64,000 bases of DNA from Xanthomonas euroxanthea (lineage in GTDB: Bacteria > Pseudomonadota > Gammaproteobacteria > Xanthomonadales > Xanthomonadaceae): the NCBI RefSeq assembly GCF_900476395.1, contig NZ_UIHB01000001.1, positions 1,517,385-1,581,384 of the forward strand, read 5' to 3'. Positions 54,641-63,334 of this stretch are shown here, piece by piece. The position numbers and the translations under genes were made by a program. How positions within the stretch are numbered: position 1 is the first letter of the stretch; every line of letters begins with the position of its first letter. The notes beneath the pieces were generated by a model that did not search any database, had not been told where the DNA came from, and saw nothing but the letters and a program-made list of their open reading frames with translations.

Positions 54641-55906
54641 ATGCAGCGAACATTGCGGATTGCGGTAGCGGGCTATGGCACGGCAGGGCAGGCACTGGCC
54701 GCGCTGCTGGGCGCCGACGGGCATCGACTGGACGTGTTCGAACGCGCTGCCGCGCCCGGGCCGGTGGGCGCAGGGTTCCTGCTGCAGCCCAGCGGCCTGC
54801 AGGTGCTGTGGACGATGGGATTGCTGCCGCAGGCGCTTGCGCATGGCGCGCCGGTGCGCCGGCTGTATGGCGAAACGCCGTGCGGACGCGCGGTGATGGA
54901 CATGCAGTATCGCGACCTGGATGCGCGGCTGATGGGCCTGGGGATGCAGCGCGGCGCCTTGTTCACGCTGTTGCGCGAGGCCTGGCCGGAGCACGCGCAA
55001 CTGCATGTGGATACGCAGATCACCGCCATCGATCACGACGGCGTGCGCGTGCAGGACCAGCGTGGGCACTGGCATGGCCCGTATGATCTGATCATCGCCG
55101 CCGATGGTTCCGCATCGAGCTTGCGCGCGCAGGCGCAGGGCACGCGGCTGGATCGGGTGTATCCGTGGGGGGCGTTGTGGTGTCTGCTGCCGCGCGAGGA
55201 CTGGCCGTTTGTCGACGAGTTGCGCCAGCGCTATATCGGCGCGCGCAAGATGATCGGCCTGCTGCCGGTGGGTACGCGCCCGGGCGACGACACCCCGCGG
55301 CTGAGTTTTTTCTGGAGCCTGCCGTGCAGCGACTTTGCCGCATGGGAGCAGCGCGGCATTGCCGCATGGCGCGAGGAGATCGCGCAGATGTGGCCGCAGG
55401 CGCATGCGCGTCTGGACAGCGTGCAGGTGCATGGCGCACTGGCGCGTGCCAGTTACCGCGACGCGGTGGTCAAACGCTGGCATCGCGGCCGTTTCGTGCT
55501 GGCCGGCGACGCTGCGCATGCGATGAGTCCGCAGCTGGGGCAGGGCGTCAACATGGCGCTGCTGGACGCATTGGCGCTGCGCGATGCCTTGCGGGCCGGT
55601 GCCGATCTGGATGCGGCCTTGCAGCGCTACCAGCGCGAGCGCCAGGCGCATGTGGCGATCTACCACCGCTGGAGCCGTTGGCTGACGCCGCTGTTCCAGT
55701 CCGAACGCGATCTGTGGGCGCACGGGCGCGACCTACTGCTGCACCCGATGGGGCGCGTGCCCGGCGGGCGCGGACACATGTTGCGCGTGCTCAGCGGCAC
55801 CCAGCACGGCTGGTTCGGCAAATTGGCATTGGCGCCGGAGTTTATGGAGGCCTTGTCGCAACCGTTGCCGCGTGTGGCCGTCGACAAGACCGGAGCGGCC
55901 GCATAG
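54641..55906 (+). CDS. FAD-dependent aromatic-ring-type monooxygenase
   Basis: A 421-residue class A flavoprotein monooxygenase (UbiH/p-hydroxybenzoate hydroxylase fold). The N-terminal motif is IAVAGYGTAGQALAALL, where the usual GxGxxG has Gly-Tyr-Gly-Thr. DLIIAADGSASSLR (DG motif) and RFVLAGDAAHAMSPQLGQGVNMALLDA (GD motif, cores GDAAHAMSP and GQGVNMAL) follow. It should hydroxylate an aromatic or related ring using NAD(P)H and O2; the substrate is unknown. No neighbouring pathway gene helps. It is convergent with the DNA-repair operon. Confidence 0.88.
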   Translation: MQRTLRIAVAGYGTAGQALAALLGADGHRLDVFERAAAPGPVGAGFLLQPSGLQVLWTMGLLPQALAHGAPVRRLYGETPCGRAVMDMQYRDLDARLMGLGMQRGALFTLLREAWPEHAQLHVDTQITAIDHDGVRVQDQRGHWHGPYDLIIAADGSASSLRAQAQGTRLDRVYPWGALWCLLPREDWPFVDELRQRYIGARKMIGLLPVGTRPGDDTPRLSFFWSLPCSDFAAWEQRGIAAWREEIAQMWPQAHARLDSVQVHGALARASYRDAVVKRWHRGRFVLAGDAAHAMSPQLGQGVNMALLDALALRDALRAGADLDAALQRYQRERQAHVAIYHRWSRWLTPLFQSERDLWAHGRDLLLHPMGRVPGGRGHMLRVLSGTQHGWFGKLALAPEFMEALSQPLPRVAVDKTGAAA

Positions 55907-55938
55907 AGGCCGTCGCAGCCCACGCACGGCCGCGCCCG

Positions 55939-56583
55939 CTAGCGCACCGGCAATGCCAGCGCGTCGTCTTCCACGCAGGCAACCAGGCGTTCGCCTTCGA
56001 CCAGCGTCGGCACGATGCCGGCGGTGAAATGCGAGAACGCCGGCAGGATGGTGACGCGCTCGCGCAACCAGAACGCCGGCCAGCGACGCGCCATGCCGGG
56101 CAGTGCGGCCAGCGGATGCAGATGCCCGCACAGCACGTGCCCGGTCGGATGCGGCAGCGGATCGTGGCGCAGCACGAAGGGGCCATCTTCCACCTGTTCG
56201 CCGGCCGGCTCGATATGCAGATCGGCGCCGGCCAAGGCGCGGTCGTGATTGCCGCGGATGGCGATCACGCGTAATGCGCAATGCCGCTCGCGCCATGCGC
56301 TCCAGCGGCGGTGCCAGGCTGCGCGCGGTGCGGGGCCATGCAGCAGGTCGCCGAGTATCCACAACGCGTCCACCTCGCGCTGTTCCAGCAGCGCATCCAG
56401 CCGCTCCAGATCGTGCGCGGTGCCGCCGGCCGGCATCCCGATGCCGGCGCGACGGAACACATCGGCCTTGCCCAGATGCAGGTCGGCGATCAACAAGGCG
56501 CGTTGTGCTGGCCGATACAGTGCGCGTTCGCCGAGCAGTTCCACCGTTTCGCCGGCCAGCTGCAGCTGCACGCTATCGCCCAT
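55939..56583 (-). CDS. pdeM: ligase-associated metallophosphoesterase/nuclease (PdeM-like)
   Basis: A 214-residue calcineurin-fold phosphoesterase. Metal motifs are ADLHLGK (about 33-39), GDLLHG, RGNHDR and GHLHP, in order. It belongs to the family found beside ATP-dependent ligase and Lhr-Core helicase; the characterised Pseudomonas putida member is a Mn-dependent DNA nuclease. ATG 56583 lies inside the 3' end of the helicase gene (11-base overlap), and it is the last gene of the minus-strand repair operon. Confidence 0.92.
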   Translation of the reverse strand: MGDSVQLQLAGETVELLGERALYRPAQRALLIADLHLGKADVFRRAGIGMPAGGTAHDLERLDALLEQREVDALWILGDLLHGPAPRAAWHRRWSAWRERHCALRVIAIRGNHDRALAGADLHIEPAGEQVEDGPFVLRHDPLPHPTGHVLCGHLHPLAALPGMARRWPAFWLRERVTILPAFSHFTAGIVPTLVEGERLVACVEDDALALPVR

Positions 56584-59065
56584 GTTTGCGCTCCAGTTGT
56601 TCGGCAGCACGCAACACGCGGGCCTTCCAGTCTTCGGTACTGAGTTGGCCGCGCACACGTTCGGCCCATAGCGGAAACGACAACGGGGTGAGGCTGCGCG
56701 GTTTGCACAGGCGCAGGTCGCGCCGCGCGCAATCTTCCAGCGCATGTGCAAGCCGTGCCAGTTCGAGCTGGCCTTCGAATACTTCGCGCTCGGCCTGCGC
56801 GAGCAGCAGATGATCCGGATCGAAACGTTGCAACACGTCGTACAGCAATCCGCTGGAGGCCTGCAGCTGACGCAGGCTGCGTGGTGCACGGCCGGGCAAC
56901 GATGGCGACAGCAAACCGGCCACGCGCGCAATCTCGCGGAACTGGCGGCGTGCCAGCTCGCCCAGGTTGAGGCTGTCGCGCAGATCGGCAAACAGGCCCT
57001 CCGGCGACAGCAAGGCCTGCAAGACGCCCGCATCGAGGTCCACATCCTGCGCCGGCGACAGCACAAAGCCGTAATCGTTGGCAGCAAAACTGAAGGTATT
57101 GCGCTTGCGCCGGCCCCAGCGCGCCGCCAGCAACGCGGCCAGCCCTTCGTTGACCTGGCGGCCGGCGAACGGATACACGAACACGTGCCGGCCATCGCGG
57201 GCCTTGATGCTTTCCACCAGCAGATGGTCACGGCCGGGCAACGAGGACAGTGACGATTGCAGGCGCAGCAACGGTGCCAGCGCCTGCATCTCCGGCGCGT
57301 CGCCGGGATCGGCAAACACCGCTTCCACTTCGCGCCCCAACGCCGACGACAACGGCATGCGTCCGCCCATCCACTTGGGCACCACGCCGCTGCCGCCCTT
57401 GGCCACGCGCACATAGGCGGTCATGTCTTCCAGCCGCACCAGCTCCAGCAAACGGCCGGCAAACTGAAACCGGTCGCCACGGCGCAGACGGCCGACGAAC
57501 TGTTCCTCCACCGCGCCCAGGCGCCCGCCGCGCAGGAACTGCACGCGCACGCTGCCGTCGCTGGTGATCGTGCCGATGGACAGGCGATGCCGCAGCGCCA
57601 CGCGCCGATCGATGACGCGATACACGCCCTGTTCGTCGCGCACGACCTTGTGGAAATCCGGGTAATGCGCCAGCGCGCTGCCGCCTTGCACGATGAAGTC
57701 CAGCACCGCCTGCCAGGTGGCATGATCCAGTGCTGCAAACGCATCGGTGCCGCGCACCTGCTCGAACACTGCATCGGCCTGAAAGCCGCCACCCAGTGCC
57801 AGGGTCACGCAGTGCTGCGCCAACACATCCAGCGACAGCCGCGGCGGCGGCCGCGCTTCGATCTGGCCCTGCTCAATGGCGCGCCGCGCGGCGGCATACT
57901 CCACCAGCTCCAGCGCATGCGAGGGCACGCACACCACATGCCCGGACTCGCCCGGACGGTGGCGCGCGCGGCCGGCGCGCTGCAGCAGGCGCGCAATGCC
58001 TTTCGGGCTGCCGACCTGCAGCACCTGATCGACGGCGGGGAAATCCACGCCCAGGTCCAGGCTGGAGGTGGCGACCACGCAGCGCAGGCTGCCATCGCGC
58101 AAGCCGTGTTCGGCGGCCGCACGCAAGGACGGGTCCAGCGAGCCGTGATGCAGCGCGAGCGTGGCCAGGTCGTCCGGCCACACCGCACTCAAGGCCTGAT
58201 GCCACAACTCGGCCTGCGCGCGCGTATTGGTGAACACCAGGCTGGTGCGCTGCTGCATGATCTTCTGCAGCACGCGCGCCAGCTGCGCCAGGCCCAGATG
58301 TCCGGCCCACGGAAAGCGTTCGCCGCTGTCGGGCAGCAGTGTCTCCAGGGTCATCGCGCGGGGTTTGACACCCGAGACCAGCGCAGCATCGGGAAGATGC
58401 GGCAGCAGCACGTCGCGTGCCTGCGCCAGGTTGCCCAGCGTCGCCGACAGGCCCCAGATGCGCAGCGCCGGCGCCCAGCCGCGCAGCCGCGCCAGGCACA
58501 GCTGCAGCAACACGCCGCGCTTGTTGCCGAGCAGCTCATGCCATTCGTCGACGATCACGCAGCGCAACGCCGACAACTGCGGCGCGGTGTCGGGATAGGA
58601 CAACAGCAAGGCCAGCGATTCGGGCGTGGTGACCAGTACATCGAGCTTGCCGCTGCGCGCCAGCCGCTTGTCGCGCGCGCTGGCGTCGCCGGTCCGCAGG
58701 CCCACCTGCCAATCCAGCCCCAAGGCCTCCACCGGCTCGCGTAGGGCGCGTGCGGTATCGGCGGCGAGTGCGCGCAGGGGCGTGATCCACAGTACCTGCA
58801 GCGTGCGTTGCTGTTGGCGCCGCGCGGCCGGCGCCGGCTTGATCGCCGGCTTGCGTCCACGTGTGGACAAGGCTTCCAGCAATGGCCCGCCGAAGGCGGC
58901 CAACGTCTTGCCGCTGCCGGTGGGCGTATGCAGCAAGCCGGACTCGCCGGCGAGATAGCGCTTCCACACATCGCGTTGAAACGGCAACGGCGCCCAGCCG
59001 CGCTGCGCGAACCAGGCACGCCATTGCTGCAAGGGCGTGCCGCGCGTCTGCTGCGCGGCACTCAC
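56573..59065 (-). CDS. Lhr-Core type DEXH-box DNA helicase (ligase-associated)
   Basis: An 830-residue superfamily-2 helicase. Motif I is TPTGSGKTLAA, motif II is DEWHEL, motif III is GLSATLGN, motif V is TSSLDLGVDFPAV and motif VI is QRAGRARHRPG. The Lhr-type winged-helix and beta-barrel C-terminal domains follow (SIGTITSDGSVRVQFL). It unwinds duplex 3'-5' in characterised relatives. The start is GTG 59065 in a GTGA overlap with the ligase stop. The open frame beyond 59065 is a shadow of the ligase. It works with the ligase, exonuclease and phosphoesterase of the same operon. Confidence 0.93.
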   Translation of the reverse strand: MSAAQQTRGTPLQQWRAWFAQRGWAPLPFQRDVWKRYLAGESGLLHTPTGSGKTLAAFGGPLLEALSTRGRKPAIKPAPAARRQQQRTLQVLWITPLRALAADTARALREPVEALGLDWQVGLRTGDASARDKRLARSGKLDVLVTTPESLALLLSYPDTAPQLSALRCVIVDEWHELLGNKRGVLLQLCLARLRGWAPALRIWGLSATLGNLAQARDVLLPHLPDAALVSGVKPRAMTLETLLPDSGERFPWAGHLGLAQLARVLQKIMQQRTSLVFTNTRAQAELWHQALSAVWPDDLATLALHHGSLDPSLRAAAEHGLRDGSLRCVVATSSLDLGVDFPAVDQVLQVGSPKGIARLLQRAGRARHRPGESGHVVCVPSHALELVEYAAARRAIEQGQIEARPPPRLSLDVLAQHCVTLALGGGFQADAVFEQVRGTDAFAALDHATWQAVLDFIVQGGSALAHYPDFHKVVRDEQGVYRVIDRRVALRHRLSIGTITSDGSVRVQFLRGGRLGAVEEQFVGRLRRGDRFQFAGRLLELVRLEDMTAYVRVAKGGSGVVPKWMGGRMPLSSALGREVEAVFADPGDAPEMQALAPLLRLQSSLSSLPGRDHLLVESIKARDGRHVFVYPFAGRQVNEGLAALLAARWGRRKRNTFSFAANDYGFVLSPAQDVDLDAGVLQALLSPEGLFADLRDSLNLGELARRQFREIARVAGLLSPSLPGRAPRSLRQLQASSGLLYDVLQRFDPDHLLLAQAEREVFEGQLELARLAHALEDCARRDLRLCKPRSLTPLSFPLWAERVRGQLSTEDWKARVLRAAEQLERKHGR

Positions 59066-60666
59066 CGTGCCAGCGCCTGCAGGCTGCTCAGGTGATCGGC
59101 CTCGCTCATCGGCTTGTCCTGCCGCCAGCGCAGGATGCGTGGGAAACGCACCGCAATGCCGGACTTGTGCCGCGCGCTGCGGTTGACCGCTTCGAACCCC
59201 AGCTCGAAGACATGATGGGCGGTGACTGCACGCACCGGGCCGAAGCGCTCGGTGGTGTTGGCGCGAATCCAGCGATCCAGCTGCAGGATCTCCTTGTCGT
59301 CCAGACCCGAGTAGGCCTTGGCGATCGGCACCAGCTGGCCCTCGTGCCATAGCCCGAAGGTGTAGTCGGTATACAGCGTGCTGCGGCGGCCGTGGCCGGC
59401 CTGCGCATACAGCAGCACCGCGTCGATGGTGAGCGGGTCGATCTTCCATTTCCACCAGTCGCCGCGGCGGCGGCCAGACTGGTAGATCGAGCTGGCGCGC
59501 TTGAGCATCAGCCCTTCCACACCGCGCTCGCGTGCATCCAGGCGCACCTGCGCCGCCGCCTGCCAGTCGCCGACCTGCACCAGCGGCGAGGCGACGATAC
59601 GCGGGTCGGCGAGCGTGCCCAGCACCCCTTCCAGCAACGCGCGGCGCTCCTGCAAGGGACGTTCGCGCAAGTCCTCGCCGCCGAGCTCAAGCAGATCGTA
59701 GGCGACCACCCGCGCCGGCGCCGCCGCCAAGGTCTTTGGCCCGGGCTTGAGCCGCTGGATGCGCGTCTGCAATGCGGTGAACGGCATCGGCAAGGGCTGC
59801 TCCGGTTGCCAGGCCAGCAGCTCGCCGTCGATGACGGTGCCATCGGGCAACTGCAGCGCGGCCTGTTCGATTTCCGGGAAGCGGCCATCCAGGCGTTCTT
59901 CGCCACGCGACCACAGCGCCGCTTCGCCCGCGCGTCGAATCAGCTGCAGGCGGATGCCGTCCCACTTCCATTCCAGCAACCAGTCATCGACCGTGCCCAG
60001 CGTTTCGACCTCGGCTTCGAGTGGCGATGCGAGAAAGAACGGGTAGGGCTGTTGACGATCGCCGGGCAGTTCTTCTGCAGTCAGCAGATTGGCCAGATAG
60101 GTCGGATGCGGCCGCCAGCTGCCGAGCATGCGCTGCGCGATGCGTGCGATCTCGATTCCGGACATCTCCGCCAGCGCCTGCTGCACCAGGCGCTGCGACA
60201 CGCCCACGCGCAAGGCGCCGGTCAGCAGCTTGTTGAACACCAGGCGCTCGTCGAAGGCCAGGCTGCGCCACGCCTGCACGATGCAGGCCTTGCGCACCTC
60301 GACATCTTGATTGGCGACCGGCAGCAACCGCTGCTCGATCCAGTCGGCCAACGGCAGATCGGCCGCTTCGGTGATCGGGTCGTCCAGCAACAAGGCCAAG
60401 GTCTCGGCCAGGTCGCCGACATGGTCGTAGCTGTCGGCCACCAGCCAGTCGGCGATGCCGGCAGCTTCGGTGATCCATTCGCGCAATTCGCCACTGCTGG
60501 CAATGCGCATGCGCGTGCCGGCCACCTTGCCGCCGGCCAGCAGGTACAGCGCCCACGCCGCATCCAGCGGCGGTGCGCTGCTGAAGTAGGCGACCAAGGC
60601 CGCACGCTTGTCGAGCGTGCCGGTGCTGCGATCCAGGGTGCGGTACAACGCGGCAAATCGCTTCAC
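59062..60666 (-). CDS. ATP-dependent DNA ligase (damage-response type)
   Basis: A 534-residue ATP-dependent ligase of the LHEP (ligase-helicase-exonuclease-phosphoesterase) cluster type. The N-terminal DNA-binding domain (about 1-200) precedes the nucleotidyltransferase domain. Motif I is EWKWDGIR with Lys as AMP acceptor (about 227), motif Ia/III includes SRGEERLDGRFPE, motif IV is VIDGELLAW and motif V is EGLMLKR...WWKWK. A C-terminal OB domain completes it. It seals nicks during repair, distinct from the replicative NAD ligase. The start is GTG 60666 overlapping the stop of the 77-codon gene; the stop overlaps the helicase start. Confidence 0.94.
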   Translation of the reverse strand: MKRFAALYRTLDRSTGTLDKRAALVAYFSSAPPLDAAWALYLLAGGKVAGTRMRIASSGELREWITEAAGIADWLVADSYDHVGDLAETLALLLDDPITEAADLPLADWIEQRLLPVANQDVEVRKACIVQAWRSLAFDERLVFNKLLTGALRVGVSQRLVQQALAEMSGIEIARIAQRMLGSWRPHPTYLANLLTAEELPGDRQQPYPFFLASPLEAEVETLGTVDDWLLEWKWDGIRLQLIRRAGEAALWSRGEERLDGRFPEIEQAALQLPDGTVIDGELLAWQPEQPLPMPFTALQTRIQRLKPGPKTLAAAPARVVAYDLLELGGEDLRERPLQERRALLEGVLGTLADPRIVASPLVQVGDWQAAAQVRLDARERGVEGLMLKRASSIYQSGRRRGDWWKWKIDPLTIDAVLLYAQAGHGRRSTLYTDYTFGLWHEGQLVPIAKAYSGLDDKEILQLDRWIRANTTERFGPVRAVTAHHVFELGFEAVNRSARHKSGIAVRFPRILRWRQDKPMSEADHLSSLQALAR

Positions 60667-60896
60667 GCGGGGCCCTGCAGGTATGCGCGGTGGTCGGCAG
60701 CACGCAGCTCCAGTGCGCGGCGCGTAAATGCGCTCAGGCAGCGTGGACGCCGGTAGGGCCGCGGCGGCCCGATCACCGCGGCCGGCACTGCGCGATGTAG
60801 GCGAAATGCCAATGCGTGCCGGCGGAACGCGAGGGCGCCGGTCAGACGCAGACGTGGGCGCGCGCGCGCATAACGGCGTGCAGGCAAGGGGTTCAT
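60663..60896 (-). CDS. small basic protein within the repair operon
   Basis: 77 codons, unknown family. The product is very Arg/Ala/Pro-rich (PARRYARARPRLRL, PPRPYRRP), with one Cys and a helical C-terminal part (AFTRRALELRAADHRAYLQ). Its ATG overlaps the exonuclease stop (ATGA) and its stop overlaps the ligase start (GTGA), the same junction style as the rest of the operon. This argues for real, coupled translation despite the composition. It could bind nucleic acid or only relay ribosomes to the ligase start. Alternatively it is a chance frame filling a 226-base spacer. Confidence 0.55.
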   Translation of the reverse strand: MNPLPARRYARARPRLRLTGALAFRRHALAFRLHRAVPAAVIGPPRPYRRPRCLSAFTRRALELRAADHRAYLQGPA

Positions 60897-61903
60897 TCCT
60901 CGGCTCCGAAATCGGTACGGAAGGCTTCGGCAGCGACGCCGCGCTCCAGCAGGTGCTGGATCAACGCATCGGTATTGCCGTGGGTGGCGATCACCCGCCG
61001 TGCGCCGGTGTCTTCGATGGTGCGCAGCAGGTCCGGCCAGTCGGCATGATCGGACACCACGAAGCCGCGGTCGTAATTGCGCCGACGGCGGTTGCCGCGA
61101 ATGCGCATCCAGCCCGATGCGAAGCCTTGTTGCGCATGCCGGAAGCGACGGATCCAGGCGCTGCCGGCCGCCGATGGCGGCGCCAGCACCAGTTGCCCGG
61201 CATAGTCGGCGCCACGCGCATGTTCGCTGACCGGTTGGGTATCCAGCATCGGGATGCCGGCTTGGCGATACACCTCCACGCCCACGGCGATGGCGCCATG
61301 CAGCAACGCCGGTTGCGTATCCCAGGCGCGCAATTCGGCCAGCACGCGTTGCGCCTTGCCCAGGGCATAGCAATACAGAATGGCCGCCTCGCCACGTTCG
61401 GCGCATTCGTGGCGCCAGGCGACGATGTCGGCCGCGACATCGGCGGTATCCGGCCAGCGATACACCGGCAGCCCGAAGGTCGCTTCGGTGATGAAGGTGT
61501 CGCAGGGCACCACTTCGAATGGCTTGCAGGTGGGATCGTGCTGGCGCTTGTAGTCGCCCGAGGCGACCCAGACCTCGCCGTCCACTTCGATGCGCACCTG
61601 CGCCGAGCCGAGCACATGCCCGGCCGGATGCAACGACACCCGCGCGCGTCCCAGATCGAACGCTTCGCCGTCGGCATGCGTGTGATAGACCTGCTCGCCG
61701 AGGCGCCATTGCAGGATCGGCAGGCTCTCGTGCGTGCAGTGGTACTCGCCCATGCCGCTGCGTGCGTGGTCGCCGTGTCCGTGGGTGATCACCGCACGTG
61801 GCACCGGCCGCCAGGGATCGATATGGAAATCACCCTGCGGGCAATACAGGCCTTCGGGCCCGAGCACCACCAGATCGCCAGATTGTTCGTTGCCGTTGCG
61901 CAT
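60893..61903 (-). CDS. ligase-associated DNA exonuclease (metallo-beta-lactamase/beta-CASP fold)
   Basis: A 336-residue nuclease with the MBL metal motif THGHGDHA (about 40-47), further ligands HPAGHVLGS and SGDY, and beta-CASP elements ending in SDHADW and THGNTD. It belongs to the exonuclease family always found with the ATP-dependent ligase and Lhr-Core helicase. It heads the minus-strand operon exonuclease - small ORF - ligase - helicase - phosphoesterase. ATG 61903 (MRNGNE) is chosen over a frame extension of 30 codons without family character. Confidence 0.92.
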   Translation of the reverse strand: MRNGNEQSGDLVVLGPEGLYCPQGDFHIDPWRPVPRAVITHGHGDHARSGMGEYHCTHESLPILQWRLGEQVYHTHADGEAFDLGRARVSLHPAGHVLGSAQVRIEVDGEVWVASGDYKRQHDPTCKPFEVVPCDTFITEATFGLPVYRWPDTADVAADIVAWRHECAERGEAAILYCYALGKAQRVLAELRAWDTQPALLHGAIAVGVEVYRQAGIPMLDTQPVSEHARGADYAGQLVLAPPSAAGSAWIRRFRHAQQGFASGWMRIRGNRRRRNYDRGFVVSDHADWPDLLRTIEDTGARRVIATHGNTDALIQHLLERGVAAEAFRTDFGAEE

Positions 61904-62318
61904 GCGACAACTCTGGCCAAGCCGGTGTGCAGATCCTGAGAATGGGAATGGCACGCATCGGTGTACCGATGCGGCTAGGCCTGCAGATCGCAATCGCTAA
62001 TCGAGCCAGTGCACGATCAATGCAAGGCCATCGAATCGATCAAGCGCCTGGCGGGGCGTGAGCTGGCCTTCAATGCGGCACGCACGCCGCCAGCTCGCGC
62101 CATTGCTCATCGGAACAATTAGTCAGAACTCGGAAATCGAACACCCACGCATGCGCTGTCCAGCATCCTCCTCGCCGATTCCCGATTCCCGATCCCCAAT
62201 CCCCAATCCCCCATCCCCAATCCCCAATCCCCAATCCCCGATCCCCGATTCCCGATTCCCGATTCCCCCAATCCCCCAATCCCCCAATCCCCCAATCCCC
62301 CAATCCCCGCCCCAACCC
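61904..62318. other. intergenic region with G-rich repeat array
   Basis: 415 bases between the zinc-ribbon gene stop (minus) and the exonuclease start (minus). The right third is the heptamer/octamer array reported separately. The left part holds the exonuclease promoter region with no motif I can name. Frames across the array are repeat translations, not genes. Confidence 0.6.
62175..62318. repeat. tandem CCCGATT / CCCCAAT / CCCCCAAT array (G-rich on minus strand)
   Basis: About 18-19 short units in blocks: CCCGATT heptamers, then CCCCAAT heptamers, CCCGATT again, and finally five CCCCCAAT octamers. The minus strand, which is the sense strand of the zinc-ribbon/bactofilin operon, carries successive GGGG and GGGGG runs and begins right at its stop codon. 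Copy number is likely variable, and G-quadruplex formation is possible. It resembles an expanded one-armed version of the GGGAATCG repeats seen elsewhere in the window. Confidence 0.85.
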
Positions 62319-62684
62319 CTAATGCCGCGCCCGCCGTCCAGGCGCGCGCACGGCGGTCGCCTCCACCGCCAGCGTAAAGCCGCGCTCTTCGCCACCCTGC
62401 ATCGCGCCCACGTCCACGACCTGGCGCCTGATCTCCTCGCCCTTGCCGTTGCGCACCACCACCACCACGGTGTATTCCCACGGATCACCATCGGCGGGAT
62501 GGCGGATGGTGCCGTCCACCTTGAGCGGCACGATCGGGGCCGGCTGTGCGTGCTGCACCGCCGCCGAGTCGAAGCGCAGGTGGTGCTTGCACGCAGGGCA
62601 GACGCTGGCGCTTTCCAGGATCGTCGCCTTGCAATGCGGGCAGCTGCGCGTGGCACCGGGCGTGCCCGGGCGGAGCGCGGTCAT
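62319..62684 (-). CDS. zinc-ribbon protein downstream of bactofilin
   Basis: A 121-residue protein. The N-terminal zinc ribbon has CPHC (15-18) and CPAC (29-32). A beta-rich domain follows (PLKVDGTIRH, WEYTVVVVVRNGKGEE, RGFTLAVEATAV). The ATG overlaps the bactofilin stop (ATGA), so the two are coupled. Function unknown; zinc ribbons next to bactofilins suggest an assembly or scaffold role. The stop abuts the G-rich repeat array. Confidence 0.85.
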   Translation of the reverse strand: MTALRPGTPGATRSCPHCKATILESASVCPACKHHLRFDSAAVQHAQPAPIVPLKVDGTIRHPADGDPWEYTVVVVVRNGKGEEIRRQVVDVGAMQGGEERGFTLAVEATAVRAPGRRARH

Positions 62685-63238
62685 GTGGCGTCGCTGTCTC
62701 CGCTGACAACCGGCTTGGCCGTCCCGACCGGTTTGCCGGTGTCCTCGCCCCAGCCGAAATCGGCCTGGCCGCGCATGCGCGCACCCGAGGCCACGGTCAG
62801 GCTGCCGGCCTTGACGTCGCCGACCAGCACGCCGGAGGTCTGCAGTTCCACCTGCGCGGCCGATTCGATATTGCCCTCCAGCTCGCCGGCGATGATCACC
62901 TTGTTGGCACGGACGCCGCCGTTGAGCTTGGCGCCACGCTCGATGGTGAGATCGCCCTTGACGTTGACATCGCCCTTGAAGCGGCCAGCCAGGCGTACGT
63001 GCCCGACGCCCTCGATCTTGCCTTCGATGCTGATGTCGGCGGCAATCAGCGATTCCTTGGCCTCGCTGTGTCGCTGCGGTGTGGTCGCAGCGGTCGCAAC
63101 GCTGGGTGGCGTGGCGGCAGGCACCGGCGGCGCCGGGCTGGCCTCGGCAGTGAACAGCCGCCCATCGGCCGCGGGGACCTCAGCTGCTGCGGGAACGCCG
63201 TCTTTCTTGTTGGGACCTTGATCGCGCCACATCGACAT
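62681..63238 (-). CDS. bactofilin (polymer-forming cytoskeletal protein)
   Basis: A 185-residue bactofilin. After a disordered Ala/Pro-rich N-terminus (1-65), the beta-helical DUF583 domain (about 68-165) shows repeating strands (ISIEGKIEGVGHVRLAGRFKGDV, LTIERGAKLNGGV, VLVGDVKAGSLTV; cited by cores). Bactofilins form nonpolar filaments on the inner membrane that localise cell-wall or envelope proteins. The ATG at 63238 is preferred over a GTG-type start eight codons upstream. Coupled to the zinc-ribbon gene. Confidence 0.93.
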   Translation of the reverse strand: MSMWRDQGPNKKDGVPAAAEVPAADGRLFTAEASPAPPVPAATPPSVATAATTPQRHSEAKESLIAADISIEGKIEGVGHVRLAGRFKGDVNVKGDLTIERGAKLNGGVRANKVIIAGELEGNIESAAQVELQTSGVLVGDVKAGSLTVASGARMRGQADFGWGEDTGKPVGTAKPVVSGDSDAT

Positions 63239-63334
63239 CGGACTGCCTCGCCAGGGGATCAAAGCCGACTATCGCCGCGTGGGCCGATCTTTTGTGTGAT
63301 GGATTGCGCAAACCAAGGTCGATGGCGCGCGTGC

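Noticed and set aside
59392-60756. 454-codon plus-strand frame opposite the DNA ligase
   Set aside because: Shadow; ligase motifs I-V are clear on the minus strand.
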